Shown here piece after piece: positions 8,064 through 18,025 of a stretch of DNA of 64,000 nucleotides. Every line of letters starts with the position of its first letter. Position 1 is the stretch's first letter. The notes under the pieces are model-generated. The model saw nothing but the letters and a program-made list of their open reading frames with translations, had not been told where the DNA came from and did no database searches. The stretch comes from Gracilaria gracilis (lineage: Eukaryota; Rhodophyta; Florideophyceae; Gracilariales; Gracilariaceae): the NCBI GenBank assembly GCA_030374805.1, contig JARGSG010000099.1, forward strand, positions 1-64,000, in the 5' to 3' direction. Both the position numbers and the translations under genes were made by a program.

Positions 8064-10566
8064 ATCAAAAACACCAAATGGCGCTTTGGGAAGAGCTGAG
8101 AAATGGCCAATTTACTTCAGAAAACCCCCTTTGACACTTGAGACCGAAGTTGTAGAGCTTTCACTCAGCTCTTAGTGGAACTTGCAATATTCAAAAATGG
8201 TGGACAAACGACGGAGATATGTAGAAATCTTTGCATCAGCTTAAGAAATCAACGACAATGTAGAATAAAAGCATACAGAACGATTCTATGGGATCTTGAC
8301 TTACTTCAGAGAGCATTCTTCCAGTCCTCTCCGCTTGCGAAGTACAGCTTACGTCTGTTGTCGTCGTCCCTGTAGTAGCGCTCAAGGACATTCTTGAACA
8401 AGTAGGCTTCACGGTTGTGGTCTTGCGCAGATGGCACTTCAGACAATGGAGTAACGGACAGTAGCAGACCACCGCCACTACGTCTAAGCAAACTAGCCGC
8501 ACGAATCATTTCACCAGTGACCGCTCTCTTCACAAGTTTATACCGCGTCCAGCATGTGTCAGAAGATAAATGCTTTACCATAACACCCTCCGAATAACCT
8601 TTCGAGAAACGAAACACGTGATAGTTTGACAGCTTGAAATTGTTCGGAATAGTGTAGAACTGCTTTAACAACGCTTTCCAATCCAACCATGTCACCTCCT
8701 TTGCATTTACGGCCTGATTTGTACAAGAGCTGCTGTGCAAGACTTTCATCATATCCTGCGGACCGAAAACGTCCAACTGCTTCAGACGTCTCTTCACAAG
8801 TCCAAATGCAGCGTCACAACGATTCTTCGTGTGCCCTGCAACCAAAAAGTACAACGTTATCTCCTCTTCATGTCCCATACAGATTCGCCACAGCAGATAC
8901 CACAGCATAAATCGGTTTTTGTTCTGCCCACTGCAATTATCAGCGTGTAGGCGAATTCGCTTATGATGTTCGGTAATAACGCCACGTCTGTGATGTTCGT
9001 TAATCGCATGATGAAGCATTGAATCAACTTCATTACATGTCTTGTTATTAAACCAATGTCCCTCGGGGAGACCATAAACGTAGCAATGAGAGAAACTGCT
9101 GCTGTATACACCAAATATATCAAACTTCAGACCTGTTACGAAATGGAGCTGCCCCGGCTGACGCAGTAGATGCGGCAGAAGCACCTTCTCGGCAAAATCA
9201 AATATGAGATGGATGGGAGACGCTGCAGGGGACGAAGCGCTTGTGGCCTGTATTGTGCGGTAGAGCACAAACTCTTCCAATGCCTCCTTACGATGACGAA
9301 GTCTGGCATTTAACAACGTCTCTCTTAAATCATCGTTCGTGGTGCTTCGTGCCGAATTGACAAGCGTTGTACACTGGTCACAGAAATCACTCCCCGCTTT
9401 GAAAATTCGAAGAGTCGGATAGTGGCATCTCCAAACTTTGAGGAAACCAGTTCTCGAAAGTGGTTCCTGAGGGAGTTGGACTCCAACAGAATCTGCTGCT
9501 GCGGCCTGCAGAATTTCTAGCCATGATTCCTTGTACGACAAGTAGACGACCTCTTTTCGCACATCACTACTAAGCCACTGTACCGGGTATTCCTCCTCGG
9601 ACCCCCTTCCCGTTGGACAAGCGAGAGCGTTTAGTGCAGCATAGCCACGTAGGAATGCGAGTGCTGTAACGGTCTGTAATGAGTGCTTGCCTTTCCGTCC
9701 TTTGCAGTGTTCGTTTCGATGTAAAGAGAACTTCTTTTCTTCGGCAACGGTAACTGCAAATGCACGAACTGTTCTAGGGTAAAGTTGCACGACCGCCGCA
9801 AAACCAAACTGACAGACCCATTTTCCTCTGATTTGGTACCGTGTCGAATTGTACGATCTTGCGGAACTACGCTGTTGTGCATTGCGCTTACTGATGGCTT
9901 TGCTGCAGTCTGTTACTATGAGTGAGTTTGCTTGTCCGCGCGGAGAACAAAGACACAATAACATACCGCGCACTAGATTCTGTCGATCATCTTCCTCAAA
10001 GGACGAAAAACTTGTTGCCAGGGGAAAATGATTGTGGAAGGATATGCATGTTGGAACACATGTCAATTGATTCAGAATATTCTCGAAGTGTGTCCTCGCT
10101 TTACGCAATGTCCCGTTTGTATTAGCCGCATTGGATTCCGCGCAGTTTGGTGTAGGATGTGCGAGGTAGTCATGTGGTAGTTGTGGTTGATTATAAGAGT
10201 GTGGAGTGCCGTCTCTGTGCTCAAGATTCTCGAGATCTTCCGCAATAAGCTCCTCGATGTCCACGCTGTTCTCATCAACAAACCAGGAGGCGCGAGGCAT
10301 TATGTTCACAAGAAGGAGAAGCTGTGGAGTTTCAGGAGAGAGCAGAAGACAAAAGCGGGTGTTTCTCTGTCTTCTTGGGCTTTTCGAAAAAACGAGCTTC
10401 GGTCAACCGTTGAGGGCGCAATTACCATGGCTCGGCTGGCAGGACTCCGTATATTACAAGATGTATTGCATTCAAAAGCTGAGAGCGTCAGGAATACGGC
10501 TATGTACCTGGTTTAATTTTGGAAAAAAACGCCATTTGGCGTAATTGATATGGATCGCTACACATG
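8045..10566 (-). mobile_element. DNA transposon with terminal inverted repeats and DUF7869-type transposase
   Basis: The left end (8045-8083) and the right end (10530-10566) are inverted repeats sharing catgtgt, gatccatatca and ccaaatggcg with a few mismatches between. The 2.5 kb interior is almost filled by one intact minus-strand gene. No clear target duplication is seen outside the repeats. The intact frame suggests recent activity. Confidence 0.6.
8306..10309 (-). CDS. DUF7869-type transposase-like protein
   Basis: 667 codons, uninterrupted. The C-terminal half shows a ribonuclease-H-like layout. A first acidic residue lies in HLIFDFAEKVLLP and a second in LHADNCSGQNKNRFMLW, the hallmark of this family. 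Then come FLVAGHTKNRCDAAFGLVKRR, with a conserved GHT and a likely third acidic residue in CDAAFG. A Cys pair (GSDFCDQC) precedes the core and may bind zinc. Proteins of this type are widespread and multicopy in algae, oomycetes, cnidarians and fungi. Their role as transposases is inferred by me from the DDD-like pattern and from the flanking inverted repeats. It may start further downstream than 10309. Confidence 0.7.
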   Translation of the reverse strand: MNIMPRASWFVDENSVDIEELIAEDLENLEHRDGTPHSYNQPQLPHDYLAHPTPNCAESNAANTNGTLRKARTHFENILNQLTCVPTCISFHNHFPLATSFSSFEEDDRQNLVRGMLLCLCSPRGQANSLIVTDCSKAISKRNAQQRSSARSYNSTRYQIRGKWVCQFGFAAVVQLYPRTVRAFAVTVAEEKKFSLHRNEHCKGRKGKHSLQTVTALAFLRGYAALNALACPTGRGSEEEYPVQWLSSDVRKEVVYLSYKESWLEILQAAAADSVGVQLPQEPLSRTGFLKVWRCHYPTLRIFKAGSDFCDQCTTLVNSARSTTNDDLRETLLNARLRHRKEALEEFVLYRTIQATSASSPAASPIHLIFDFAEKVLLPHLLRQPGQLHFVTGLKFDIFGVYSSSFSHCYVYGLPEGHWFNNKTCNEVDSMLHHAINEHHRRGVITEHHKRIRLHADNCSGQNKNRFMLWYLLWRICMGHEEEITLYFLVAGHTKNRCDAAFGLVKRRLKQLDVFGPQDMMKVLHSSSCTNQAVNAKEVTWLDWKALLKQFYTIPNNFKLSNYHVFRFSKGYSEGVMVKHLSSDTCWTRYKLVKRAVTGEMIRAASLLRRSGGGLLLSVTPLSEVPSAQDHNREAYLFKNVLERYYRDDDNRRKLYFASGEDWKNAL

Positions 10567-10732
10567 TTGTGCAGCATGTCGGCATGCAGTGCACGGGCGT
10601 GCCTCCGACTGTCCACGACAGTAAAGTTAGGCGCCCACCTCTCCCACTGCGCGCTCTGCTGCCTCCTCCTCGCCCCCACCACGGCCTCTCGCATTCAGAC
10701 ATTGCGCGCACGCGATGTACAGCTAAGATACA

Positions 10733-11911
10733 ATGAGTGCTTCGTCAAGTTCTGGTGAAAGCGACGTATCGTCGCACATGTCTGTAGGCGAGCTGGCGCT
10801 CTTTTCAGTGAGATTCGCACCCGATGGGGTGCACTACGAAAATGAGTACATGGCTCAAACCGTGCAGAACCTCGACGATATTCCACACTTCATGGCCGCC
10901 AAACGTTATGAGGCACTACCCTCAGAAGAATATAAAGCGCTCAACGACTCGATCTGCAAGATTTGGAGCGCGTTTCTTGCCACCGACTTTAGAGTGAACG
11001 GCGACAAGTCTTGCGTGAATGACGCAGTTGGCCACAGCACGTATTCGAATGTTGACGCCGGAGACGGCATGTTAGCAAGGGTGTCAGAGACTTGCGCCAT
11101 CAAAGGGCGAATTGTTGGTCCAGATGATGCGTATCCGCATCTGACCAAAGTTGTGTCAGATGAGAGGTGCGATGTGGTGCAATTGAGAACCGGAGTGACG
11201 TACATTATTCACGGAGACTCTGAAGGTGACGCTCGGCCAGCTCGCTCTCAAATGTACATACTCAATCTCCGTGAGAGTCTTTTGCGTCTAGGTATCACTG
11301 AGTTTTGTCATCCGCCATATTCGCACAGAGTGTGGAGCATAAAGGGAAGTAGACTTGTTGGAACCATGAACAACGCGCTGGGACGGCTTTGCAACGAGCA
11401 CTGCGCTGCACAGTGTGACAACGTAGGGTGCCTCAACGGACAAAAGCGGGCCGTCAAGTATATGTACGTGAAGAGCGACAACCCTCTAAAGGTATACGAT
11501 TTTGGTACGAGATATGATCCGTTGGGGGCAAAGTATGCTCAGCAGCACGACGATTTACGAAAAGTGCTAAAGAAGGCAAACCCAGCTCGAGTAACTCGAA
11601 AGAGGCTTTTGCGGACTTTGATGGTCTTCAAGAGACTTCAACAAACGCTTTCGGCCAACAAATGTTGGGTGCTTCCAGGCAACGGCGACGAGGGAACATT
11701 CAACCCCGGGGAGCCTTTCTTGAAGGCGAACGCGACGTACTTGTGGGATCTGTATCCGCATGATGCGGACGGGGATGCGGTGTCGCTGTGGGACGGTGGA
11801 AAAGTGCGAGTTACTACATATGGACAAGTGGCTCATGTTTGCACGAAAAACGGATCACTTCTTGATCCGGGAACGCAGAACTTTGCATGGGCGGGACACG
11901 TAGAGCGGTGA
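10733..11911 (+). CDS. Hypothetical 392-residue protein
   Basis: Starts at ATG 10733, about 165 bp outside the DUF7869 element, and is intact. The N-terminus is Ser-rich and disordered. The middle contains a Cys/His cluster (CNEHCAAQCDNVGC) that might bind zinc. A C-terminal part is rich in Trp, Asp and Gly (YLWDLYPHDADGDAVSLWDG). Sequence character is that of a real globular protein, but I recognise no family. Its closeness to the transposon leaves open whether it is host DNA or a further mobile-element gene. Confidence 0.5.
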   Translation: MSASSSSGESDVSSHMSVGELALFSVRFAPDGVHYENEYMAQTVQNLDDIPHFMAAKRYEALPSEEYKALNDSICKIWSAFLATDFRVNGDKSCVNDAVGHSTYSNVDAGDGMLARVSETCAIKGRIVGPDDAYPHLTKVVSDERCDVVQLRTGVTYIIHGDSEGDARPARSQMYILNLRESLLRLGITEFCHPPYSHRVWSIKGSRLVGTMNNALGRLCNEHCAAQCDNVGCLNGQKRAVKYMYVKSDNPLKVYDFGTRYDPLGAKYAQQHDDLRKVLKKANPARVTRKRLLRTLMVFKRLQQTLSANKCWVLPGNGDEGTFNPGEPFLKANATYLWDLYPHDADGDAVSLWDGGKVRVTTYGQVAHVCTKNGSLLDPGTQNFAWAGHVER

Positions 11912-13464
11912 GACAGGAGCTACGCGAGGCGCGGCGCGAAACAGGGTCGGCTGTGGTGGTGGGGTTTTGTAGATAGAATAGGCGCGGTGATGTTCGAAGG
12001 CGTGACGGAGGGAGAGGGAAGGGCGACGGCAGTGTACATGCCTCAAAGCCCAGAAGTTATGACAGGTCACCGAACGATCGGGTTCCACGTCAAGTTAGGG
12101 GTTCGTTTAGAAGCATTATTATCTATAATACATTTAGATGGTTTTTGTACCTGCAGTTGTTGGGAAGAACAGAATCCCATTGTAGGTATTAGAGCCTGTT
12201 GTGTTTGCACTTCTCTGGATAAGGATTATCCATAGGATAACTGAGTATTATATAAAGATCTTTGTAACGCCTTTCTTCTGATGCGACAGCAAAGCGCTTC
12301 ATACTTCTTGTGTGGTTACGCTTCTAAACATTCTTAGTTTTGGATCCGACAGCCCGCACGCCGCCCTTGCGTTGATCTCGCTTCGCATGTGCAGCACTCC
12401 GAACTGCGTGTGCGTAGTACGCTGCGTACATGTCGGCAAACCGAGGGAGAACAAGCCGTTACGAATCTGTTCAGGCCGCATCCGGCCAATTATCTCAACG
12501 CCCAGAATGACACTCGTTCTCCAGTCTGGAGACTCCAGATGATCGGGAAAGCTACAGTACCGGTACTGTGCAAGGTTCAGAGTCTAAACTTCAGAAGCCG
12601 CTGGGGGACCCTCAGGGTTAGGAGGGTACTAATGCCTCTGGGATACAGGAATTCCACTGCATACCAGTTCAAGGGATCGCTTTCGGTGAAGACACTGGAG
12701 ATAGAAGAGATAATGGTGTAAAATATATTGCAAAAAGGAAGACGTCATGTACAACAGTGCGTGTAAAGAGGGCAGACAGAGGGACCAGGCTCGACCTGCA
12801 GCAAGAAGGAAGAAGGTATAACATAACACAAGCCTGGTCTGAATGCTTGCTACTTTGTCAACCAGCTCGAACGTATCGATTGCCATAAATCGGTGTGTGC
12901 CACAGGGGAGGTACGATCGCAAAAGGTTAAGAAGAGGGCAAAGAGAGCTACCTAACCACTTACAAACTTTTTGAACCGGTTCAACGCACGTTCATGAATC
13001 AATGCAATAGCATGCACCGCTGAGCCACTCTGCACTACAGACCTTCACTAGCGGTGGCCATTAGCGTACTTTCGTGCACCGAAGCCGCCGTCGCTCGTAT
13101 TGCGCCCCAACGCAGTCTGCATGTCCAAATACATAGGACTTGGTCACATAGATATCTACATGGGTAAGGTTAGCCCTCTTAACATATACCTAAATCTACC
13201 TCGGTAAGTTAACGGCATAGCGAATTCGCAGTACAAATTGATAGCGGCCACCGCACACAGTGAGGCTATGACGTGGACAGGTACATTTATGGTGTTGGGG
13301 TATACTGGGATGGCGTTTTCATCACTGTTCACGTTGTATACTGCAGATACTGTAGATACATACGTGACGGTGCGCGCTGAATCTGCGACGCGCATCCACC
13401 CACCTGCACATACACGCCAAACGCGAAACCGCAGACGCAGCTCGCAAACATGTAACGGTGGCAG
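11912..13464. other. Intergenic, no gene seen
   Basis: Only short overlapping open frames without protein-like character. The end (about 13240-13464) is the promoter region of the glycine-rich gene. Confidence 0.5.
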
Positions 13465-13473
13465 TATAAATAG
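13465..13473 (+). promoter_or_regulatory. TATA box of the glycine-rich protein gene
   Basis: The sequence tataaatag lies 58 bp before the ATG at 13531, a usual distance for a short 5' leader. Confidence 0.55.
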
Positions 13474-13530
13474 TTGCCCGTGTCTCGGTCTTGGGCCACT
13501 TCACCCGCCCTGTCCATCAGAAGCGAAACA

Positions 13531-14646
13531 ATGAAATCGTTCACGCTGCTCACCGTCGCTCTACTGCCGCTCCTTTTCCTGACGACCACTCTATCCGCGC
13601 CGCTGTCACGGCAGAGGCTGCTCCCTCGGCGTGGTGGCGGGCGTGGCGGTGACGGCGGCGGCGCGCTTGCGATCGGTGGAAGTGTCGAAGGCGGCGGCGG
13701 CGGCGGCTCCAATACAGTGGCTAACGGTGCGGCGGGCATTGTGATAGGCAATGGCAGTATCAACGGACAGTTCTTCAACACGGCGGTGGGCGGCAATGGT
13801 GGGAATGGTGGCGATGGTGATGGCGCCGGAGATGGCGGGAATGGCGGCGAGGCTGTTGCGATTGGCGGCAGCGTGGGCGGGGATGGAAGTGGTGGTGGTG
13901 GCGGCGTGAATACAGTGGCGAATGGCGCGGCGGGGTTGGTGATCGGCAATGGGAGTATTAATGGGCAGTTCTTTAATACGGCGATTGGCGGTAATGGTGG
14001 TAATGGCGGAAATGGGGAGGGTGGCGGGAGCGGTGGAGATGGTGGTAATGCGCTGGCGATCGGCGGTGAAGTCGGCGGCGGCGGCGGCGGTGGTAGTGGT
14101 GGTGATAACACAGTGGCGAACGGCGCGGCGGGGACTGTGATCGGCGATGGGAGTATCAACGGGCAGTTCTCTAACACTGCTGTGGGAGGCGATGGCGGCA
14201 ACGGCGGCGATGGTCCGCGTGGCGGCAACGGCGGCAAAGGTGGTGATGCCGTCGCGATTGGCGGCAGCGTAGGCGGCGGCGGCGGCGATGGTGGAGGAGG
14301 TGGAAGTAATACGGTGGCGAATGCGGCGGTGGGCACCGTGATTGGCGGTGGCAGTATTAATGGGCAGTTCACCAACACGGCGATTGGTGGCAATGGTGGC
14401 GATGGCGGGAGCGGTGACGGTGGGAGCGGACCGGGAGGCGATGGTGGCGATGGCGGAGATGGCGGCGAGGCCGTTGCGATTGGAGGTAGCGTGGAAGGCG
14501 ACGGCAGTGGTGGTGGTGGAGGCGGTGACAACACTGTGGCAAATGGAGCGGTGGGGACGGTGATCGGTGATGGCAGCATCACCGGCGAGTTCAGCAACAC
14601 GGCGGTTGGCGGCAATGGGGGGAATGGCGGCGACGTATCTGACTAG
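13531..14646 (+). CDS. Secreted glycine-rich repeat protein
   Basis: 371 residues from ATG 13531; a non-ATG open extension upstream is ignored because the ATG opens a clear signal peptide (MKSFTLLTVALLPLLFLTTT, cleavage probably after LSA). A basic Arg-rich propeptide-like stretch (RQRLLPRR) follows. The rest is five tandem units of about 63-72 residues. Each unit contains AIGG-V, a poly-Gly stretch, NTVANGAAG, VIG-GSINGQF-NTA and then GG-N/D-rich spacer; the fifth ends early at the stop. Such beta-prone Asn/Gly repeats suit an extracellular matrix, adhesive or cell-wall protein. The exact role is unknown. The minus strand carries a long Pro-rich open frame, which is only the shadow of the GC-rich repeat. 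Confidence 0.8.
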   Translation: MKSFTLLTVALLPLLFLTTTLSAPLSRQRLLPRRGGGRGGDGGGALAIGGSVEGGGGGGSNTVANGAAGIVIGNGSINGQFFNTAVGGNGGNGGDGDGAGDGGNGGEAVAIGGSVGGDGSGGGGGVNTVANGAAGLVIGNGSINGQFFNTAIGGNGGNGGNGEGGGSGGDGGNALAIGGEVGGGGGGGSGGDNTVANGAAGTVIGDGSINGQFSNTAVGGDGGNGGDGPRGGNGGKGGDAVAIGGSVGGGGGDGGGGGSNTVANAAVGTVIGGGSINGQFTNTAIGGNGGDGGSGDGGSGPGGDGGDGGDGGEAVAIGGSVEGDGSGGGGGGDNTVANGAVGTVIGDGSITGEFSNTAVGGNGGNGGDVSD

Positions 14647-14663
14647 CTGTTAGCTGCAGCCAA

Positions 14664-14740
14664 TGCCTCCAGGAGGCAGCCTCCAGGAGGCTCAATAACT
14701 TTCTATGAGCACTATTATACGAAGGTAGATACCTTCGTCA
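14664..14740. terminator. Hairpin-prone 3' flank of the glycine-rich gene
   Basis: Just after the stop, gcctccaggaggc occurs twice in tandem, each nearly self-complementary. Further on, acgaaggta and taccttcgt form a perfect 9-bp stem around 2 bases. It could mark transcript ends; function unproven. Confidence 0.25.
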
Positions 14741-15279
14741 GGCTACATAAAGATCAAGGAAAAACCTTCGAGGGTTCGGCTATCCCACGTATGATAACTA
14801 CCGTTCGTATCTACCGTTTGTAGCAAAGGGATAACGGTACACGTGACGTGGCTTCGGATGCATGGGTCGCACTGCGACCGTCGCGTGCGACCGTCGCACG
14901 GCTTTCCGAGATTCCGTAGTGTACGCGGTGTACACGTGTTATTGCTGGTAACGCAATCTCGCATGTGCGAGATGGGCAAAAAGTGTGCCACACACGTGCA
15001 GATCTCCTGTTGCGCGCGGTCTCTGCAGCAGGTCTCCCGTGTGAACGCTCACAACATGCGCCTCCCCGCAAGTCCCTGCTTGGGCGTCTCTCCTGTTTCT
15101 GCCGCTGCTGAATTTGTATCGCTATCTTAAACTCTACCAAGGGTAGGAACGTTAACTTACGCAGATTCGGGCACAGCGCATTTCTTCTTTGACCCGGCGC
15201 ACAACTGCATCCGACGATCTCTCGTCGAACTTGATTCAAGAACTAAAGTGTTTACCAAAGCGAATGCGAATGTAGTTAT
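14741..15279. other. Intergenic, no gene seen
   Basis: GC-rich in part; a short tandem gcgaccgtcgc pair lies near 14872-14898. No coding region is supported. Confidence 0.5.
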
Positions 15280-16203
15280 CTACCAACGGAAGGAGCGGAA
15301 TTTGTTTTGAGGCGTGATTATGAAGTCACCGTTTGGATATATTGCCATCTGATTCGCTGCAACATGTCCAGCCGCCAATCCAGCAAAGTCAAGAGTCGGT
15401 GCTCCGCCAAAGATTACGTGATCAAAGTGATAATTCAACGAAACTGATAGCGTACATCGCACAGCGCCAATACATTTGTCAAATGGGCAGTAATTCAAAT
15501 CTCGAACTATAGAAGCACGGCCCCATTCATCGGTGGCTAGCACGTTTGGTATCCCCCCAAACGGACCAACCGTGACTGTTTCATTAGTAGTCAAAGGCGA
15601 CACCACTCCTACGTCCCACAAAGTGTACAGCCCATTTGGAAGTGCATTTTGCAGCTGCACTCTTACCCTTGCTTTGCCTTCGCGACACACTCCCGAAAGA
15701 CGTGAAGCTGCTTTGTTCCACTCTCTTAAAGTGATGTTTGCATCTGCCATGCTCGAAAGGTAAGATTGTCCTAAGATGGCTGGATCAATGGAATCTTCGA
15801 AGAAGAATGGAGTAGAGCGATCAGTTATGTTGGCGGAAACGAGATTGAAGGTCGGCGTTTCTGCGATAGGAACGTTGAAAGGTCCCACACCGGGGGGAAG
15901 CATCAAAAACGTTTGAAAGTCAAACGCATCTATGGTGGCCATTTGGGAAAAGAGCGGCGTGGAATCCGTGATAAGCGAGGCATTTGCCCCGGATGGGTTT
16001 CTGACTCCGATCTCGGCAAGAGGTGGAAATGATGAAAATATCAACGAGGATGAAGAAAAGTTCACGACTAGTTTGTTATTGAAGCTGTTGACACCATGTG
16101 TAACATGACCGTCTATCGAAAAGAACGAGGCTTGGGCGAGAAGAGAAACAGATGCAAAGAGAGTTGCAAACGCCGTTAACTTTGTCAGTGAGAAAATCGT
16201 CAT
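15280..16203 (-). CDS. Secreted protein of unknown function
   Basis: 307 residues from ATG 16203. Residues 1-25 form a signal peptide (KLTAFATLFASVSLLAQASF). The mature part is beta-rich with several N-glycosylation sequons (NFS, NAS, NIT, NET). Two nearby Cys pairs occur (NYCPFDKCIGAVRC), suggesting disulfides. The segment LPNGLYTLWDVGVVSP resembles the core of extracellular domains that repeat around an LY-hydrophobic strand. Family not recognised. It faces away from the glycine-rich secreted gene, and both may act in the cell wall. Confidence 0.65.
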   Translation of the reverse strand: MTIFSLTKLTAFATLFASVSLLAQASFFSIDGHVTHGVNSFNNKLVVNFSSSSLIFSSFPPLAEIGVRNPSGANASLITDSTPLFSQMATIDAFDFQTFLMLPPGVGPFNVPIAETPTFNLVSANITDRSTPFFFEDSIDPAILGQSYLSSMADANITLREWNKAASRLSGVCREGKARVRVQLQNALPNGLYTLWDVGVVSPLTTNETVTVGPFGGIPNVLATDEWGRASIVRDLNYCPFDKCIGAVRCTLSVSLNYHFDHVIFGGAPTLDFAGLAAGHVAANQMAIYPNGDFIITPQNKFRSFRW

Positions 16204-16500
16204 GGTCGCGGATAAGCTGAAGAGGTTGTGAATTTCAATGCTACGGCAAGGAGTACGTAGACTCGGGTGGAGAGCCTGAAGAGGTTTGACAGTGTTGTCA
16301 GCACAACGGGGAAGACTACGAGGGTCGACTTCTTCCTCAGCATGTACTTACGTCTCGTATTTGAACCGAACAAAACCAGCTTCAGGTGTTGGGGAGATAT
16401 ATATCTCAGCTCAGCCCTAAGATTTCATTCACAGTGCCGCAGCTGGTAAAATAACTTCTTGGGAATTCGAAGTCAAAGGGATAAGACGCTACTTCTGGGA

Positions 16501-17030
16501 ACGTCTCTTTCCACACCAGCCTGGTGTAGGAGGGATAGCGTTACCTCCTGTGACTGAAAAAGAGAGCTGGCCTTTTAAAACTGACCACTCGAGTCAGAGC
16601 CTGGACCTTAAATCTTCTTGGTTGAAGACAAAAAACGTATAACCTTATGTCAAGCGTAAGGTTGGGCATACGCCAAACTTACATCCTCTTGGTGCTTACG
16701 TGTGCTCACCTTTCAGATACGAAGATTGTATGCGATTGTCGTCCAGGAGTGGTCATTCAGAATGACATTGATCACTATATCATGCGTTGTCCTAAGATAA
16801 CGTTGTTGAGAAGAATGTGCTTCCAAAATTCGAGCGATCGTCGAGGTCTATCAGTAATGGAAATTATTAGAAGGTGGCCCGAAAGAAAGTTAGTCTTCCT
16901 ACTGTCCTGCTGTGGTAAGGTTAGTCACAAACGTGAACCATGGTTTCCACTTTATGCAGATATAGTGCAAATAGTGATGCAGTGGAAAGGAAATCCATCA
17001 GAACAGCTGGGGGGCACGTTACAAGCCTGA
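16501..17030 (+). pseudogene. Possible non-LTR retrotransposon (LINE) 3' remnant
   Basis: The open stretch 16647-17030 contains VCDCRPGVVIQNDIDHYIMRCP, which matches the Cys-Cys-His-Cys pattern at the end of many LINE reverse transcriptase proteins. The upstream SVRLGIRQTYILL matches the leucine/arginine stretch that usually precedes it. Only the C-terminal end is present; the reverse transcriptase itself is absent. A decayed LINE tail is the best guess. A chance zinc-finger-like frame is the alternative. Confidence 0.35.
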
Positions 17031-17906
17031 ATAACTTTACTCATAGGACGAGAGTGAGCTCAGCTACATTGGTGCAAACATGCGTTGGGCTATCGATGGC
17101 CATGGACTTCGTGAGCTGAATGTTTGTAATGGGTATCATATGGTGCGAGGCATGCTGAGGTCGCCATATCCCATAGTATAAACAGAGGAGCAGTGAGCAA
17201 CCTTAGCGTCAGGTATCTAATTTTCAGTGGTTCCATTTCAGCGATTACATCTTATGCTGCCCGCCTAAACGATTGTGCTCACTTGCCATTTGGAAACCTT
17301 TGTCGCAACTTACGGCTTGCCAGGGTGAAGTGTTACCGCATGATGTACTTTGCATCTTCCGCATCGACCTCCCAAGCCATAAGCAATTCTGCTCCCGATG
17401 ACATTAGCTCAGTCTCGTGACGAAGATGTGATGACTCTTTCGCCTTTCGCTGATAATCGAGAAGTTTGGGAAGGTCGTTTGCCAATGGGCGAACAGAGGT
17501 AGATAGATACAGAGTAGATTGACGGGACAGCAAACAAGTTCAACGTATACTGTAACTTACATAACTTTAGTTGTCTTTCCTGTTGGAAGGGCCGAGTTCT
17601 ACCTTTGTATCGTCGGAATGGTTGACACTGTCAACCTGACAGGGCGATGGCTGATTGTCCATCAGCTGTGTTTCAATGAAATGTCATTGGCACAGCCAAT
17701 CAGGCGACGCAGAGTGTCGACCGGGCCGTGGATGTGTTATCAGTTGTTGCAACCGCTGGTCAAGGTTGATCCAGAGCGAGCGCCGAACGAATGCGCGGCA
17801 ATGTGAGCGACATCATTGGTGATATCGTTTCTACACGAGCTCCCACAGCCAGTTCTTCAGCTTTGATCTCTTCCCATACGTCCAGATTTCTGCACCCATG
17901 TTCCCC
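17031..17906. other. Intergenic, no gene seen
   Basis: Short open frames only. The last part is the upstream region of the old yellow enzyme gene. Confidence 0.45.
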
Positions 17907-17915
17907 CATATATAG
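17907..17915 (+). promoter_or_regulatory. TATA-like box of the old yellow enzyme gene
   Basis: catatatag lies about 110 bp before the ATG and is followed by two cgctcatccgc copies within the presumed leader. Confidence 0.4.
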
Positions 17916-18025
17916 TCCACCCGCTCATCCGCCTCAACCCGCATCGCGCTCATCCGCATCGAATAGTGTCGCGAAGGGCATCGATTTGTTAAGTTTTCTT
18001 CGAAAGAGCCGTTTTTGGATACAAA

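Noticed and set aside
13329-14615. 428-codon Pro-rich frame on the minus strand
   Set aside because: Shadow of the glycine-rich repeats on the plus strand; no start context or domain.
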